Below the pieces are notes generated by a model. That model was not told the origin of the DNA and did no database searches. It was given only the letters and a program-made list of their open reading frames with translations. From the NCBI GenBank assembly GCA_958407995.1, contig CATYJU010000001.1, positions 1-64,000 of the forward strand: a DNA stretch of 64,000 bases. Direction: 5' to 3'. A program made the translations under genes and the position numbers. Shown here piece after piece: positions 16,792 to 24,696 of this stretch. Every line of letters begins with the position of its first letter. Within the stretch, counting starts at the first letter, position 1. This DNA is from an uncultured Collinsella sp. GTDB taxonomy: Bacteria; Actinomycetota; Coriobacteriia; Coriobacteriales; Coriobacteriaceae.

Positions 16792-17796
16792 CTAACGCAA
16801 ATCGCGCACCGTATCGCCCTCTACGAGCACACCGGGGATCAGCATGTGCTCCACGCCAGACGCACCCCCATCGGCGCCGGCAATCTTGTCGACCGCCCAC
16901 ATGCCGACGCGCTTGTTGTCAAAGCGCACCGTGGTCAGGCGACGGTCGGGCACGATATCGCCCAGACTATCGTCAACACCCGCCACGCTCACGTCCTGGG
17001 GCACGCACTTCCCGCGCGACTCGAGCCCACGGATACAGCCATATGCCATGGCATCGTTGGAGGCATAAATGGCCGTGCAGGTCGGATCATCCGCCAGAGC
17101 CTGGCCTGCGGCATACCCGCTCTGTGCCGTCCAGTCGCCGCGCACGAGCTGCGGGGGCTCAATGCCATGCGCGCGCAATGTCTCGCGCCAGCCTTCCTCG
17201 CGCCGCATGCCCGAAAGCGAGCGCTCGGGGCATGAGATAAAGTGCACAGTCTTGTGCCCCCTCCCCAGCAAATACTCGACCACCTGGCGCGAGCAATCGA
17301 ACTGGTCGTTATCGACCGTTGAACAGAGCGGGTGCTCCAGCATGGTAACGAGCACCGTCTGCATGCCAGGTAGCGGCTCGAAGGTGCCAAAGTCCGCCGG
17401 CATGCGATTCATGATCACAACCATACCGTCCACTGGCAGTGCGCTCATGCGTGACGATGCGCTCTCGAGGGTATACGGATGCCCGTCTACTTTAGTGAGG
17501 GTGATGGCATAGCCGTGTTTGTCGGCCGCGGCGGCAAAGCCCTCCATACGGTCGAGGTTGCCGGTGCCGGTAATGTTGAACATGGCGACGCCGACGGTCT
17601 TAAACTTACCGCGGCGCAGCGATCGACCGGCAAAGTTTGGGCGATACCCCAGCTCGCGCATGGCGGCACGCACGCGTTCCTTGGTCTCGGGGCGCACGCT
17701 GGGCGAATCGTGCACGGTGCGCGAGACCGTCTGCTCCGAGACGCCCGCGAGACGCGCCACATCCTTAACGGATACCGATTTTTTAACAGCGGCCAT
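16792..17796 (-). CDS. LacI-family repressor, cassette 1
   Basis: A 334-residue LacI-type repressor: helix-turn-helix KDVARLAGVSEQTVSR with Glu-Gln at the recognition positions, hinge GYRPNFAGRSLR, then the sugar-binding domain with VAGVDDSLGD near its C-terminus. It is divergent from the EIICB-GH1 pair and followed by the EIIA gene; operators TGTTAACGTTGCCA and TGGCAACGTCAACA (17957, 18077) differ from those of the other three LacI proteins. The ligand is likely a phosphorylated or free beta-galactoside (inference). Confidence 0.9.
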   Translation of the reverse strand: MAAVKKSVSVKDVARLAGVSEQTVSRTVHDSPSVRPETKERVRAAMRELGYRPNFAGRSLRRGKFKTVGVAMFNITGTGNLDRMEGFAAAADKHGYAITLTKVDGHPYTLESASSRMSALPVDGMVVIMNRMPADFGTFEPLPGMQTVLVTMLEHPLCSTVDNDQFDCSRQVVEYLLGRGHKTVHFISCPERSLSGMRREEGWRETLRAHGIEPPQLVRGDWTAQSGYAAGQALADDPTCTAIYASNDAMAYGCIRGLESRGKCVPQDVSVAGVDDSLGDIVPDRRLTTVRFDNKRVGMWAVDKIAGADGGASGVEHMLIPGVLVEGDTVRDLR

Positions 17797-17887
17797 AGGT
17801 CGATCTTTCTATGTCAACGATGCCATTGATGGCACCTTGCGCAGTCATTTTTACCGCCTTCAAGTATATCCAACGCCTCCCCCACCA

Positions 17888-17918
17888 TACGCTCACCACC
17901 CAAAACCTACCGTTCACC
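17888..17918 (+). promoter_or_regulatory. 21-bp direct-repeat box, cassette 1
   Basis: TACGCTCACC (17888-17897) and ACCGTTCACC (17909-17918) lie 21 bases apart on the coding strand, 39 bases before the first LacI operator. Confidence 0.55.
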
Positions 17919-17956
17919 GACATTTTTGCTTCCCCAAACGGCTTTTGTCGACCAAA

Positions 17957-17970
17957 TGTTAACGTTGCCA
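17957..17970 (+). promoter_or_regulatory. LacI operator, cassette 1, site 1
   Basis: TGTTAACGTTGCCA follows the TGnnnAC-GTnnnCA pattern. Confidence 0.65.
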
Positions 17971-18076
17971 TTGTGCAAACACAGAGCCACCGGGCGGCTC
18001 AAACGTTTACGCGTAAGGAATCGACGGTTCGCAGGCACAGGAACCACCGGTTCGCTTCTTTTTTTGTGTCACAAAA

Positions 18077-18090
18077 TGGCAACGTCAACA
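18077..18090 (+). promoter_or_regulatory. LacI operator, cassette 1, site 2
   Basis: TGGCAACGTCAACA is, on the other strand, one base different from site 1. It lies 64 bases before the EIICB start. Confidence 0.65.
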
Positions 18091-18153
18091 TTTTGGCAAC
18101 CGAAAGTCAAAAGCTACCATCGTTGCTAACCCACCGACTCTTAGGAGCATTGC

Positions 18154-19920
18154 ATGGAGCAACTCATCGCCATCATCGAAAAGGGCCAGCCCTTTTTCAA
18201 CGCGATCGCCCGCAACAAGTACCTCAAGGCGATCCGCGACGGCTTTATCTCCGTCATCCCCATCATCATCTTCTCGTCCATCTTTTGCCTGGTAGCCTCG
18301 GTCCCCAACATCTGGGGTTTCTACTGGCCCGATGACATCAACAACGCCCTGTGGAAGTGCTACAACTACTCCATGGGCATCCTGGCCATCGCCTGCGCCG
18401 CCACCACGGCCAAGCACTTCGCCGACGCTCAGAACCGCGATCTGCCCAAGAACAACCAGATCAACTTCATCTCGTGCATGTGCGCGGCCATCATCGGCTT
18501 CTTGCTCCTTTCGAGCGACACGATCGCCACGGACGCCGCCAGCGGTTTCAACACCACCTACCTTGGTTCCAAGGGCCTGCTGACCGCTTTCATCGCTGCG
18601 TTTGTGACTGGCATCATCTACAAGTTCTTCATTAAGCGCAACATCACCGTCAAGATGCCCGAGCAGGTTCCGCCCAACATTTCGCAGACCTTTAAGGACA
18701 TCATCCCCTTCTCCGTTTGCATCACCGTCTTTTGGGTCTTTGACATCGCCTTCCGCGCTGCTTTTGGCTTCTGCTTTGCCCAGGGCGTCATCCAGGTGTT
18801 CCAGCCCCTGTTCACCGCTGCCGATGGCTACATCGGCCTCGCTGTGATCTACGGCGCCATGAGCCTGTTCTGGTTCGTGGGCGTCCACGGCCCCTCGATC
18901 GTCGAGCCCGCCATCGCCGCCGCCCTCGTTGCCAACATGACCGACAACCTGGCTGCGTTCCAGGCTGGCCAGCACGCTTCCGCTGTCCTGACCCAGGGTG
19001 CCCAGTACTTCGTCGTCTGCATGGGCGGCACCGGCGCCACGCTCGTCCTGGTCTTTATGTTCTGCTTCCTGGCCAAGTCTCAGGAGATGCGCGCCGTCGG
19101 TAAGGCCGCCATCGTCCCCGTCTGCTTTGCCGTCAACGAGCCGCTGCTGTTCGCCGCGCCCATCGTGCTCAACCCCGTCTTCTTTGTCCCGTTTGTCTTT
19201 GCCCCGATCGCCAACATCTGGATCCTCAAGATCTTTATCGACTTCTTGGGCATGAACGGCTTTATGTACACCCTGCCCTGGACCGTCCCCGGCCCCATCG
19301 GCACTATCATGGGCCTGGGCTTCCAGCCGCTCGCCTTTGTGATGCTCGCCCTTATCCTGGTCGTCGACTTCGCTCTGTACTATCCGTTCTTCCGCGCCTA
19401 TGACGCCCAGAAGTGCGCCGAGGAGGCCGAGATCTCCCAGGAGGAGCTCGCCGCCAAGAACGCCGAGAAGGCCGCCAAGCTCAACGACGCTTTCCAGGGC
19501 AAGGCCGATGCCAAGAGCGTTGCCGCCGGCGCCGCTGCCGAGGCTGTAAAGACCGATGCTCCCGCCGCTGTCGCCGTTGAGGCAACGACCGCCAGCGACC
19601 TCAACGGCAAGCGCGTACTCGTGCTCTGCCAGGGTGGCGGAACCTCGGGCCTGCTCGCCAACGCGCTGGCCAAGGCCGCCAAGGAGCGCGGCATTGATCT
19701 TGAGACCGCTGCCGAGGCCTATGGCAACCACGTGGACATGCTCCCCGACTTCGATCTGGTCGTCCTGGCCCCGCAGGCCGCAAGCTACCTGGCCGACCTG
19801 CAGAAGGACTGCGAGCGCGTGGGCAACAAGTGCGTCGCCTGCCGTGGCAAGCAGTATATCGAGCTCTCCCAGAACGGCGATAAGTCTCTCGCCTTCGTCT
19901 CCGAGCAGCTTTCGAAGTAA
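18154..19920 (+). CDS. PTS lactose/cellobiose-family EIICB, cassette 1
   Basis: A 588-residue membrane permease fused to its EIIB. The EIIC part (about 1-430) has the hydrophobic helices of the lactose/diacetylchitobiose family, with VNEPLLFAAPIVLNP and WFVGVHGPSIVEP as substrate-site landmarks. A long Ala/Lys/Glu-rich linker (about 425-485) leads to the EIIB domain with phosphocysteine C492 in VLVLCQGGGTSG. It imports and phosphorylates a beta-galactoside or beta-glucoside; the next gene's specificity favours a galactoside. No EIIA domain is attached. Confidence 0.93.
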   Translation: MEQLIAIIEKGQPFFNAIARNKYLKAIRDGFISVIPIIIFSSIFCLVASVPNIWGFYWPDDINNALWKCYNYSMGILAIACAATTAKHFADAQNRDLPKNNQINFISCMCAAIIGFLLLSSDTIATDAASGFNTTYLGSKGLLTAFIAAFVTGIIYKFFIKRNITVKMPEQVPPNISQTFKDIIPFSVCITVFWVFDIAFRAAFGFCFAQGVIQVFQPLFTAADGYIGLAVIYGAMSLFWFVGVHGPSIVEPAIAAALVANMTDNLAAFQAGQHASAVLTQGAQYFVVCMGGTGATLVLVFMFCFLAKSQEMRAVGKAAIVPVCFAVNEPLLFAAPIVLNPVFFVPFVFAPIANIWILKIFIDFLGMNGFMYTLPWTVPGPIGTIMGLGFQPLAFVMLALILVVDFALYYPFFRAYDAQKCAEEAEISQEELAAKNAEKAAKLNDAFQGKADAKSVAAGAAAEAVKTDAPAAVAVEATTASDLNGKRVLVLCQGGGTSGLLANALAKAAKERGIDLETAAEAYGNHVDMLPDFDLVVLAPQAASYLADLQKDCERVGNKCVACRGKQYIELSQNGDKSLAFVSEQLSK

Positions 19921-19930
19921 GTAACGCTCA

Positions 19931-19962
19931 GGGCCAGCCGACCATCCACAGCCGGCTGGCCC
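19931..19962 (+). promoter_or_regulatory. Intercistronic hairpin, EIICB to GH1
   Basis: GGGCCAGCCG pairs with CGGCTGGCCC across a 12-base loop in the short gap between the transporter and hydrolase genes. It could partly end transcription or protect the upstream message. Confidence 0.6.
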
Positions 19963-19986
19963 TTCGATTTAGACGATTGGATCATC

Positions 19987-21426
19987 ATGTCCGTTAACCC
20001 TGCTAGCGTCACCAACCCGCCCGCGCAGTTTCCCGAGGACTTTGTCTTTGGCGGCGCCACCGCTGCCTACCAGGTAGAGGGCGAGACCCGCACCCACGGT
20101 AAGGGCAAGGTTGCCTGGGACGACTTCCTGGAGGCCCAGGGGCGCTTCTCCCCCGATCCCGCTTCGGACTTCTACAACCAGTATCCCGTCGACTTGGAGC
20201 TGTGCGAGGAGTTCGGTATCAACGGCATCCGCCTCTCCATCGCCTGGAGCCGCATCTTCCCCAACGGTACCGGCGAAATCAACCCCGAGGGTGTCCAGTT
20301 CTACCACGACCTCTTCGCCGAGTGCCACAAGCACCACGTTGAGCCGTTTGTCACGCTGCATCACTTCGATACGCCGCTTCCCCTCTTTGAGAAGGGCGAC
20401 TTCCTCAACCGCGAGACCATCGACGCCTTTGTGGACTTTGCCACCTTCTGCTTTAAGGAGTACGCCGACCAGGTGACCTACTGGTTCACCTTTAACGAGA
20501 TCTGGGCCGATGCCTCCAACACCTACATCGAGGGCACCTTCCCCGGTGGCGTCAAGGCGCATCTGGCCGAGGCCTTCCAGTGCGAGCACAACATGATGCT
20601 CGCCCACGCCAAGGCCGTGCTGGCCTTCCACAACGGCGGCTTTAAGGGCAAGATCGGCGTCATTCAGTCGCTGGAGTTTAAGTATCCGCTCAACGAGAAC
20701 GACCCCGCCGACATCAAAGCCGCCAACAACGAGCACGTGCTGCAGAACCAGTTTCTGCTCGACGCCACCTTCCGCGGCGACTATGCCCCCGACACCCTCG
20801 AGTGCGCCAACCGCCTGGCTGCCGTCTCAGGCGGCACCATCGAGATCCTGGACGAGGACCTCGAGATTATGCGCGAGGCCGCGCTCTACAACGACTACCT
20901 GGGCGTTAACAACTACCAGTGCCGCTTCTTGAAGGCTTACGATGGCGAGAACGACCTGCACCACAACGGTACGGGCGAGAAGGGCACCGGCCGCTGGCGC
21001 GTTAAGGGTATTGGCGAGCATGTGAACAAGCCTGGCATCCCCACCACCGACTGGGACTGGATCATCTATCCCGAGGGCCTGTTCGATCTGCTCGTCTACA
21101 TTAAGCAGCGCTACCCCAACTACAAGCAGATCTTCATCACCGAGAACGGCATGGGCTACAAGGACCCCTACAAGGACGGTTTTGTGGACGACCAGCCGCG
21201 CATCGACTACATCGAGCAGCACCTGCGCTGGTTGCTCAAGGCCATGGAGGTTGGCGTCAACGTAGGCGGCTACTTCCTGTGGAGCCTGCAGGATCAGTTC
21301 TCCTGGACCAATGGCTACAACAAGCGTTACGGCTTCTTCTACGTTGACTTTGAAACCCAGAAGCGCACGCCCAAGGCAAGCGCCTACTGGTATAAGCACG
21401 TGGCGCAGACCCGTCGTCTGGACTAG
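19987..21426 (+). CDS. GH1 6-phospho-beta-galactosidase-like enzyme, cassette 1
   Basis: A 479-residue glycoside hydrolase family 1 enzyme that cleaves the disaccharide phosphate delivered by the EIICB. Acid/base E171 in WFTFNEIW and nucleophile E386 in ITENGMG are present. The phosphate-binding loop FSWTNGYNKRYG includes the Ser, Lys and Tyr of 6-phospho-hydrolases, and its Trp is the residue found in 6-phospho-beta-galactosidases (LacG) where 6-phospho-beta-glucosidases usually carry Ala or Met. No signal peptide, so cytoplasmic. The weak ribosome site (GATTGGATC) and close spacing suggest co-translation with EIICB. Confidence 0.9.
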   Translation: MSVNPASVTNPPAQFPEDFVFGGATAAYQVEGETRTHGKGKVAWDDFLEAQGRFSPDPASDFYNQYPVDLELCEEFGINGIRLSIAWSRIFPNGTGEINPEGVQFYHDLFAECHKHHVEPFVTLHHFDTPLPLFEKGDFLNRETIDAFVDFATFCFKEYADQVTYWFTFNEIWADASNTYIEGTFPGGVKAHLAEAFQCEHNMMLAHAKAVLAFHNGGFKGKIGVIQSLEFKYPLNENDPADIKAANNEHVLQNQFLLDATFRGDYAPDTLECANRLAAVSGGTIEILDEDLEIMREAALYNDYLGVNNYQCRFLKAYDGENDLHHNGTGEKGTGRWRVKGIGEHVNKPGIPTTDWDWIIYPEGLFDLLVYIKQRYPNYKQIFITENGMGYKDPYKDGFVDDQPRIDYIEQHLRWLLKAMEVGVNVGGYFLWSLQDQFSWTNGYNKRYGFFYVDFETQKRTPKASAYWYKHVAQTRRLD

Positions 21427-21486
21427 CGGCTTGCGGCGAGTGGTTGGCGGAGTTGCACCGCCCACATAACCTGTCCCCATTTCTCA

Positions 21487-21529
21487 GCCGGGGGCGGCAC
21501 GTCACACGGCGCGCCGCCCCCGGCCTTTT
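21487..21529 (+). terminator. Terminator of cassette 1
   Basis: GCCGGGGGCGGC (21487-21498) pairs with GCCGCCCCCGGC (21513-21524) and is followed by CTTTTT. Confidence 0.88.
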
Positions 21530-21546
21530 TGGGCGGTTCGGGGTCC

Positions 21547-21611
21547 GTTTGTCTCAATCTGTAACATCTAGCCGAGTTTTTGGGTCCTAGCTGTTACAGA
21601 TTGAGACGAAC
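21547..21611. repeat. Cassette-junction dyad 1a
   Basis: GTCTCAATCTGTAACA (21551-21566) is perfectly mirrored at 21592-21607 around a 25-base loop. Four more bases on each side pair with one G-T. First member of the first pair. Confidence 0.85.
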
Positions 21612-21632
21612 AGGATTGCTCTTTCCGAAGAA

Positions 21633-21687
21633 TCTAAATCTGTAACACGTAGCCCGCTTTTGACCGTCTACCTGTTACAAATCGAGA
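21633..21687. repeat. Cassette-junction dyad 1b
   Basis: A diverged copy of dyad 1a, 81 bases downstream: TCTAAATCTGTAACA (21633-21647) with TGTTACAAATCGAGA (21673-21687). Confidence 0.75.
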
Positions 21688-21702
21688 CAGACGGAGTAGG
21701 AC

Positions 21703-22731
21703 CTAACCCCGTATGTCCCTAACAGTCGAGCGTTCGACCAGCGTGCTCGGCACATGAATCGCCTCGATAGACGAGCTCTCTCCAATCGCCGCCTCAAACG
21801 CAAGCTTACCGACACCGCGCAAATCAAATCGCAGCGTCGTCAGCCGATTGTGAGGAACAAGTCCCTCGAGTGCGTCGTCGATACCAACCACGCTCACGTC
21901 GTCGGGCACGGACAGGCCCGCGTTCTCGAGCGCGGCGATAACGCCCAGCGCCATCTGGTCATTTGCCGCAAGCACGGCAGTCGGCGCCTGCGACCCGCCG
22001 GCAAGCACCTCGGCCGCAATCCGCTCGCCCATGGCGTACCCACTGTCCGCACTCCAATCGCCACGCAGCATCGGAGCGGCATCGACATGAGCACGACCCA
22101 GCGTATCGCGCCAACCGGCCTCACGAAAACGCGAGGAAATCGAGTTTTCCGGACCCGCCACAAACCGCATATTCGAGTGACCATGTTCCAGCAGATAATT
22201 GGTCAACAGCTCGCACGAACCATACTGGTCGGAGTCGATCGTCGTGCAGCGCGGATGCGCATACATGGACAGGATGACCGTTCGCACTCCCGGCTGGGGA
22301 ACAAACTCCTCAAAATCGGGAGCCATGCGGTTCATGTTGAGAATCATGCCGTCGACGGGTCGCTCGACCATGCGGCGCGAGGCATCGGCAAGTGCATAGG
22401 GCTTGTCGCCGCCCATCTCGATCATAGTGACGGCAAAATCGTGCTCGCGCGCCGCTTGCATGATACCCTCGAGCGTCGCCAGGTTACCGACACGTGTGAT
22501 GTTGTACATGCACAGGCCAATAGAACGATACGACCCGCCGCGCAACGCCGCTCCAGCAAAATTGGGACGAAAGCCCAGCTCTTCCATGGCGGCCAGCACA
22601 CGCTTGCGCGTCTTTTCCGTCACGTTGGGCATACCGTTGACCACGCGAGACACAGTCTGGCGGCTCACGCCAGCGAGCGCCGCAACCTCTGCCGCGCTCG
22701 CCGAACGACCATTCCTTGTCTGCTGATCCAT
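21703..22731 (-). CDS. LacI-family repressor, cassette 2
   Basis: A LacI-type repressor of about 342 residues, helix-turn-helix AAEVAALAGVSRQTVSR with Arg-Gln at the recognition positions, hinge GFRPNFAGAALR and a sugar-binding domain resembling that of the galactose regulator. The frame is open back to 22788; ATG 22731 and an in-frame GTG nine bases upstream are both possible because the GGAAGG lies unusually close. It is divergent from a GH1-EIICB pair with three operators of the TGTTAACGTGCTCA type between them. Confidence 0.87.
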   Translation of the reverse strand: MDQQTRNGRSASAAEVAALAGVSRQTVSRVVNGMPNVTEKTRKRVLAAMEELGFRPNFAGAALRGGSYRSIGLCMYNITRVGNLATLEGIMQAAREHDFAVTMIEMGGDKPYALADASRRMVERPVDGMILNMNRMAPDFEEFVPQPGVRTVILSMYAHPRCTTIDSDQYGSCELLTNYLLEHGHSNMRFVAGPENSISSRFREAGWRDTLGRAHVDAAPMLRGDWSADSGYAMGERIAAEVLAGGSQAPTAVLAANDQMALGVIAALENAGLSVPDDVSVVGIDDALEGLVPHNRLTTLRFDLRGVGKLAFEAAIGESSSIEAIHVPSTLVERSTVRDIRG

Positions 22732-22792
22732 GCCTTCCACGCTAACCTGCTTCCCAACTATTCCCCGCGCCCATGGCGCATCGTACATACAT

Positions 22793-22806
22793 TGATAACG
22801 TGCTCA
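22793..22806 (+). promoter_or_regulatory. LacI operator, cassette 2, site 1
   Basis: TGATAACGTGCTCA lies close to the repressor gene and could give autoregulation. Confidence 0.65.
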
Positions 22807-22853
22807 TGATACCCGAGCCATATACCACAACATGAAAACTTCTGTCAATCAAA

Positions 22854-22884
22854 ACCGCTTACCGAACAAATACAACCGTTCGCG
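22854..22884 (+). promoter_or_regulatory. 21-bp direct-repeat box, cassette 2
   Basis: ACCGCTTACC (22854-22863) and ACCGTTCGCG (22875-22884) lie 21 bases apart on the coding strand. The second box ends one base before the weak -35. Confidence 0.6.
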
Positions 22885-22924
22885 GCTGTTTGAAGTTGTT
22901 TTGTTTCTATACATCCCAGCCGGA

Positions 22925-22938
22925 TGTTAACGTGCTCA
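22925..22938 (+). promoter_or_regulatory. LacI operator, cassette 2, site 2
   Basis: TGTTAACGTGCTCA lies just after the predicted transcription start. Confidence 0.7.
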
Positions 22939-22946
22939 TTGTCAAA

Positions 22947-22960
22947 TGTTCACGTGCTCA
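22947..22960 (+). promoter_or_regulatory. LacI operator, cassette 2, site 3
   Basis: TGTTCACGTGCTCA lies 22 bases after site 2, on the same face of the helix. Confidence 0.65.
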
Positions 22961-23075
22961 TTTTGGTTCTAATCATTTTAAGATAGTGTTTATCGGGCTT
23001 TTTCACCGCTGAACGCTAACCAGGGAGCCTCCTGAGCGCAAACGCACAATATCGAACAGCGAGACGAGAGGGTGT

Positions 23076-24524
23076 ATGCATATGTCTTTGCTAAACCGCG
23101 TACAGCAGCTGCCGAAGGGCTTTGTTTGGGGCGCCGCAACCGCCGCGTACCAAACGGAAGGTTCCACGAAGGTGGCAGGCAAGGGTAAGACCATGTGGGA
23201 CGATTACCTTGTCGCCCAGGGTCGCTTTTTGCCCGACCCGGCCAGTGATTTCTACAACCGCTACGAGGAGGATATCCGCCTTTCTGCCGAGCATGGACTC
23301 AACGCCATTCGTGTGTCCATCGCCTGGACCCGCATCTTCCCCAACGGCGACGATGCCGAACCCCTCGCCGAGGGCGTTAAGCACTACCACGAGCTGTTCG
23401 CCTGCTGCAAAAAGTATGGCGTCGAGCCCTATGTGTCCCTGCATCACTTTGACTCCCCCGCCGCCCTGTTCAACCAGGGCGACTGGCTCAACCGCAAGAC
23501 CGTCGACGCCTATGTGCGCTATGCCGAGTTCTGCTTCCGCGAGTTCCGCGAGGTCAAGAATTGGTTCACCATCAACGAGCTCATCAGCCTCTCGCACTCC
23601 CAATACATCCAAGGCAACTTCCCGCCCAACCATCACTTTGATGTGACGAGCGGCATCCAGAGCCAGCACAACGAGCTCGTTGCCCACGCCCGCGCCGTCA
23701 ACCTGTATAAGGATCTTGACGAGACCGAGCACCTGGGCGGACGCATTGGCATGGTCAACGTCCTGACGCCGGCATATCCTGCCACCGACTCGCCCGCCGA
23801 CCAGCACGCCGCCGACCTGTACAACGCCTTCTACACCGACTTCATCATGGACGGCGCCTTCCTGGGTCACTACTCCGCGCGCACCCTCTCACTCATCAAC
23901 GAGATTCTGCGTGCCAACAACGCCACGCTTACGGTTGAGGACAGCGACATGGAGGAGCTCGCCAAGGCGGCGCCCCGCAACGATATGTTCGGCCTCAACT
24001 ACTATCAGTCGGCGTTTATCGCCGCCTACGATGGCGAGTCAACCAACAGCTTTAACGGCACCGGAGACAAGGGCACCTCGTGCTTTAAGTTTAAAGGCGT
24101 CGGGCAGCAGGTCGATATGCCGGGTATCCCCACCACCGACTGGGATTGGCTCATCTACCCGCAAGGCCTCTACGACACGCTCAAGCACATCAGCGCCACC
24201 TATCCCAACCTCCCCGTCATCTATATCACCGAAAACGGCCTGGGCCACAAGGACCCCGAGCCCGACGCAAACGGCATCGTCGCCGATCCCGAGCGCATCG
24301 ACTTTGTCGACCAGCACATGGAGAAGGTGCTCCAGGCGCGCGCCGAGGGCGTCGACGTCCAGGGCTACTTTATCTGGAGCCTGCAGGACCAGTTCTCGTG
24401 GGCCAATGGCTATAACAAGCGCTACGGCCTGTTCTACATCGACTTCGACACGCAAAAACGCTACATCAAGCAGTCGGCACTCTGGTACAAGGAGCTCGCC
24501 GACACTATAGCGGACGCGCAGTAG
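23076..24524 (+). CDS. GH1 6-phospho-beta-galactosidase-like enzyme, cassette 2
   Basis: A 482-residue GH1 enzyme, the most diverged of the three. The acid/base E168 is in WFTINEL (Ile instead of the usual Phe), the nucleophile E386 in ITENGLG, and the phosphate loop reads FSWANGYNKRYG. It keeps the Trp typical of galactoside-type enzymes. ATG 23076 has GAGAGG six bases upstream; ATG 23082 is a second option. In this cassette the hydrolase precedes the transporter, opposite to cassettes 1 and 3. Confidence 0.9.
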   Translation: MHMSLLNRVQQLPKGFVWGAATAAYQTEGSTKVAGKGKTMWDDYLVAQGRFLPDPASDFYNRYEEDIRLSAEHGLNAIRVSIAWTRIFPNGDDAEPLAEGVKHYHELFACCKKYGVEPYVSLHHFDSPAALFNQGDWLNRKTVDAYVRYAEFCFREFREVKNWFTINELISLSHSQYIQGNFPPNHHFDVTSGIQSQHNELVAHARAVNLYKDLDETEHLGGRIGMVNVLTPAYPATDSPADQHAADLYNAFYTDFIMDGAFLGHYSARTLSLINEILRANNATLTVEDSDMEELAKAAPRNDMFGLNYYQSAFIAAYDGESTNSFNGTGDKGTSCFKFKGVGQQVDMPGIPTTDWDWLIYPQGLYDTLKHISATYPNLPVIYITENGLGHKDPEPDANGIVADPERIDFVDQHMEKVLQARAEGVDVQGYFIWSLQDQFSWANGYNKRYGLFYIDFDTQKRYIKQSALWYKELADTIADAQ

Positions 24525-24550
24525 CGCATCGCCTCGCTTTCCCCCGAGAA

Positions 24551-24587
24551 GGGAGCGGCCCTATGCGATACAAACCCAGCCGCTCCC
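24551..24587 (+). promoter_or_regulatory. Intercistronic hairpin, GH1 to EIICB
   Basis: GGGAGCGGC (24551-24559) pairs with GCCGCTCCC (24579-24587), with extra GAGA/TCTC-like pairing outside. It lies in the 172-base gap inside cassette 2 and may weaken expression of the second gene. Confidence 0.55.
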
Positions 24588-24696
24588 CTCTCTCTGGGAC
24601 CGGCCCCGCCTGCACCCGGGCTTTTAGCAAGCGGGAGACCATATAGGTTTTCAACGTCCATGCCATTAAGATTTCATGCAAAGAGGAGCGTGAACT

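Larger units (their letters stand above)
17797..18153. other. Cassette 1 control region
   Basis: This 357-base divergent region between LacI and EIICB holds one 21-bp direct repeat (17888-17918) and two LacI operators. A TTAGGAGC ribosome site precedes the EIICB start. Confidence 0.6.
22732..23075. other. Cassette 2 control region
   Basis: This 344-base divergent region holds three LacI operators, one 21-bp direct repeat, a weak promoter (CTGTTT then 16 bases then TATACA, starting near 22886) and, at 23047-23058, a CAATATCGAACA 12-mer just before the ribosome site of the GH1 gene. Confidence 0.6.

Noticed and set aside
18085..19731. 548-codon open frame on the minus strand
   Set aside because: Antisense shadow of the EIICB of cassette 1.
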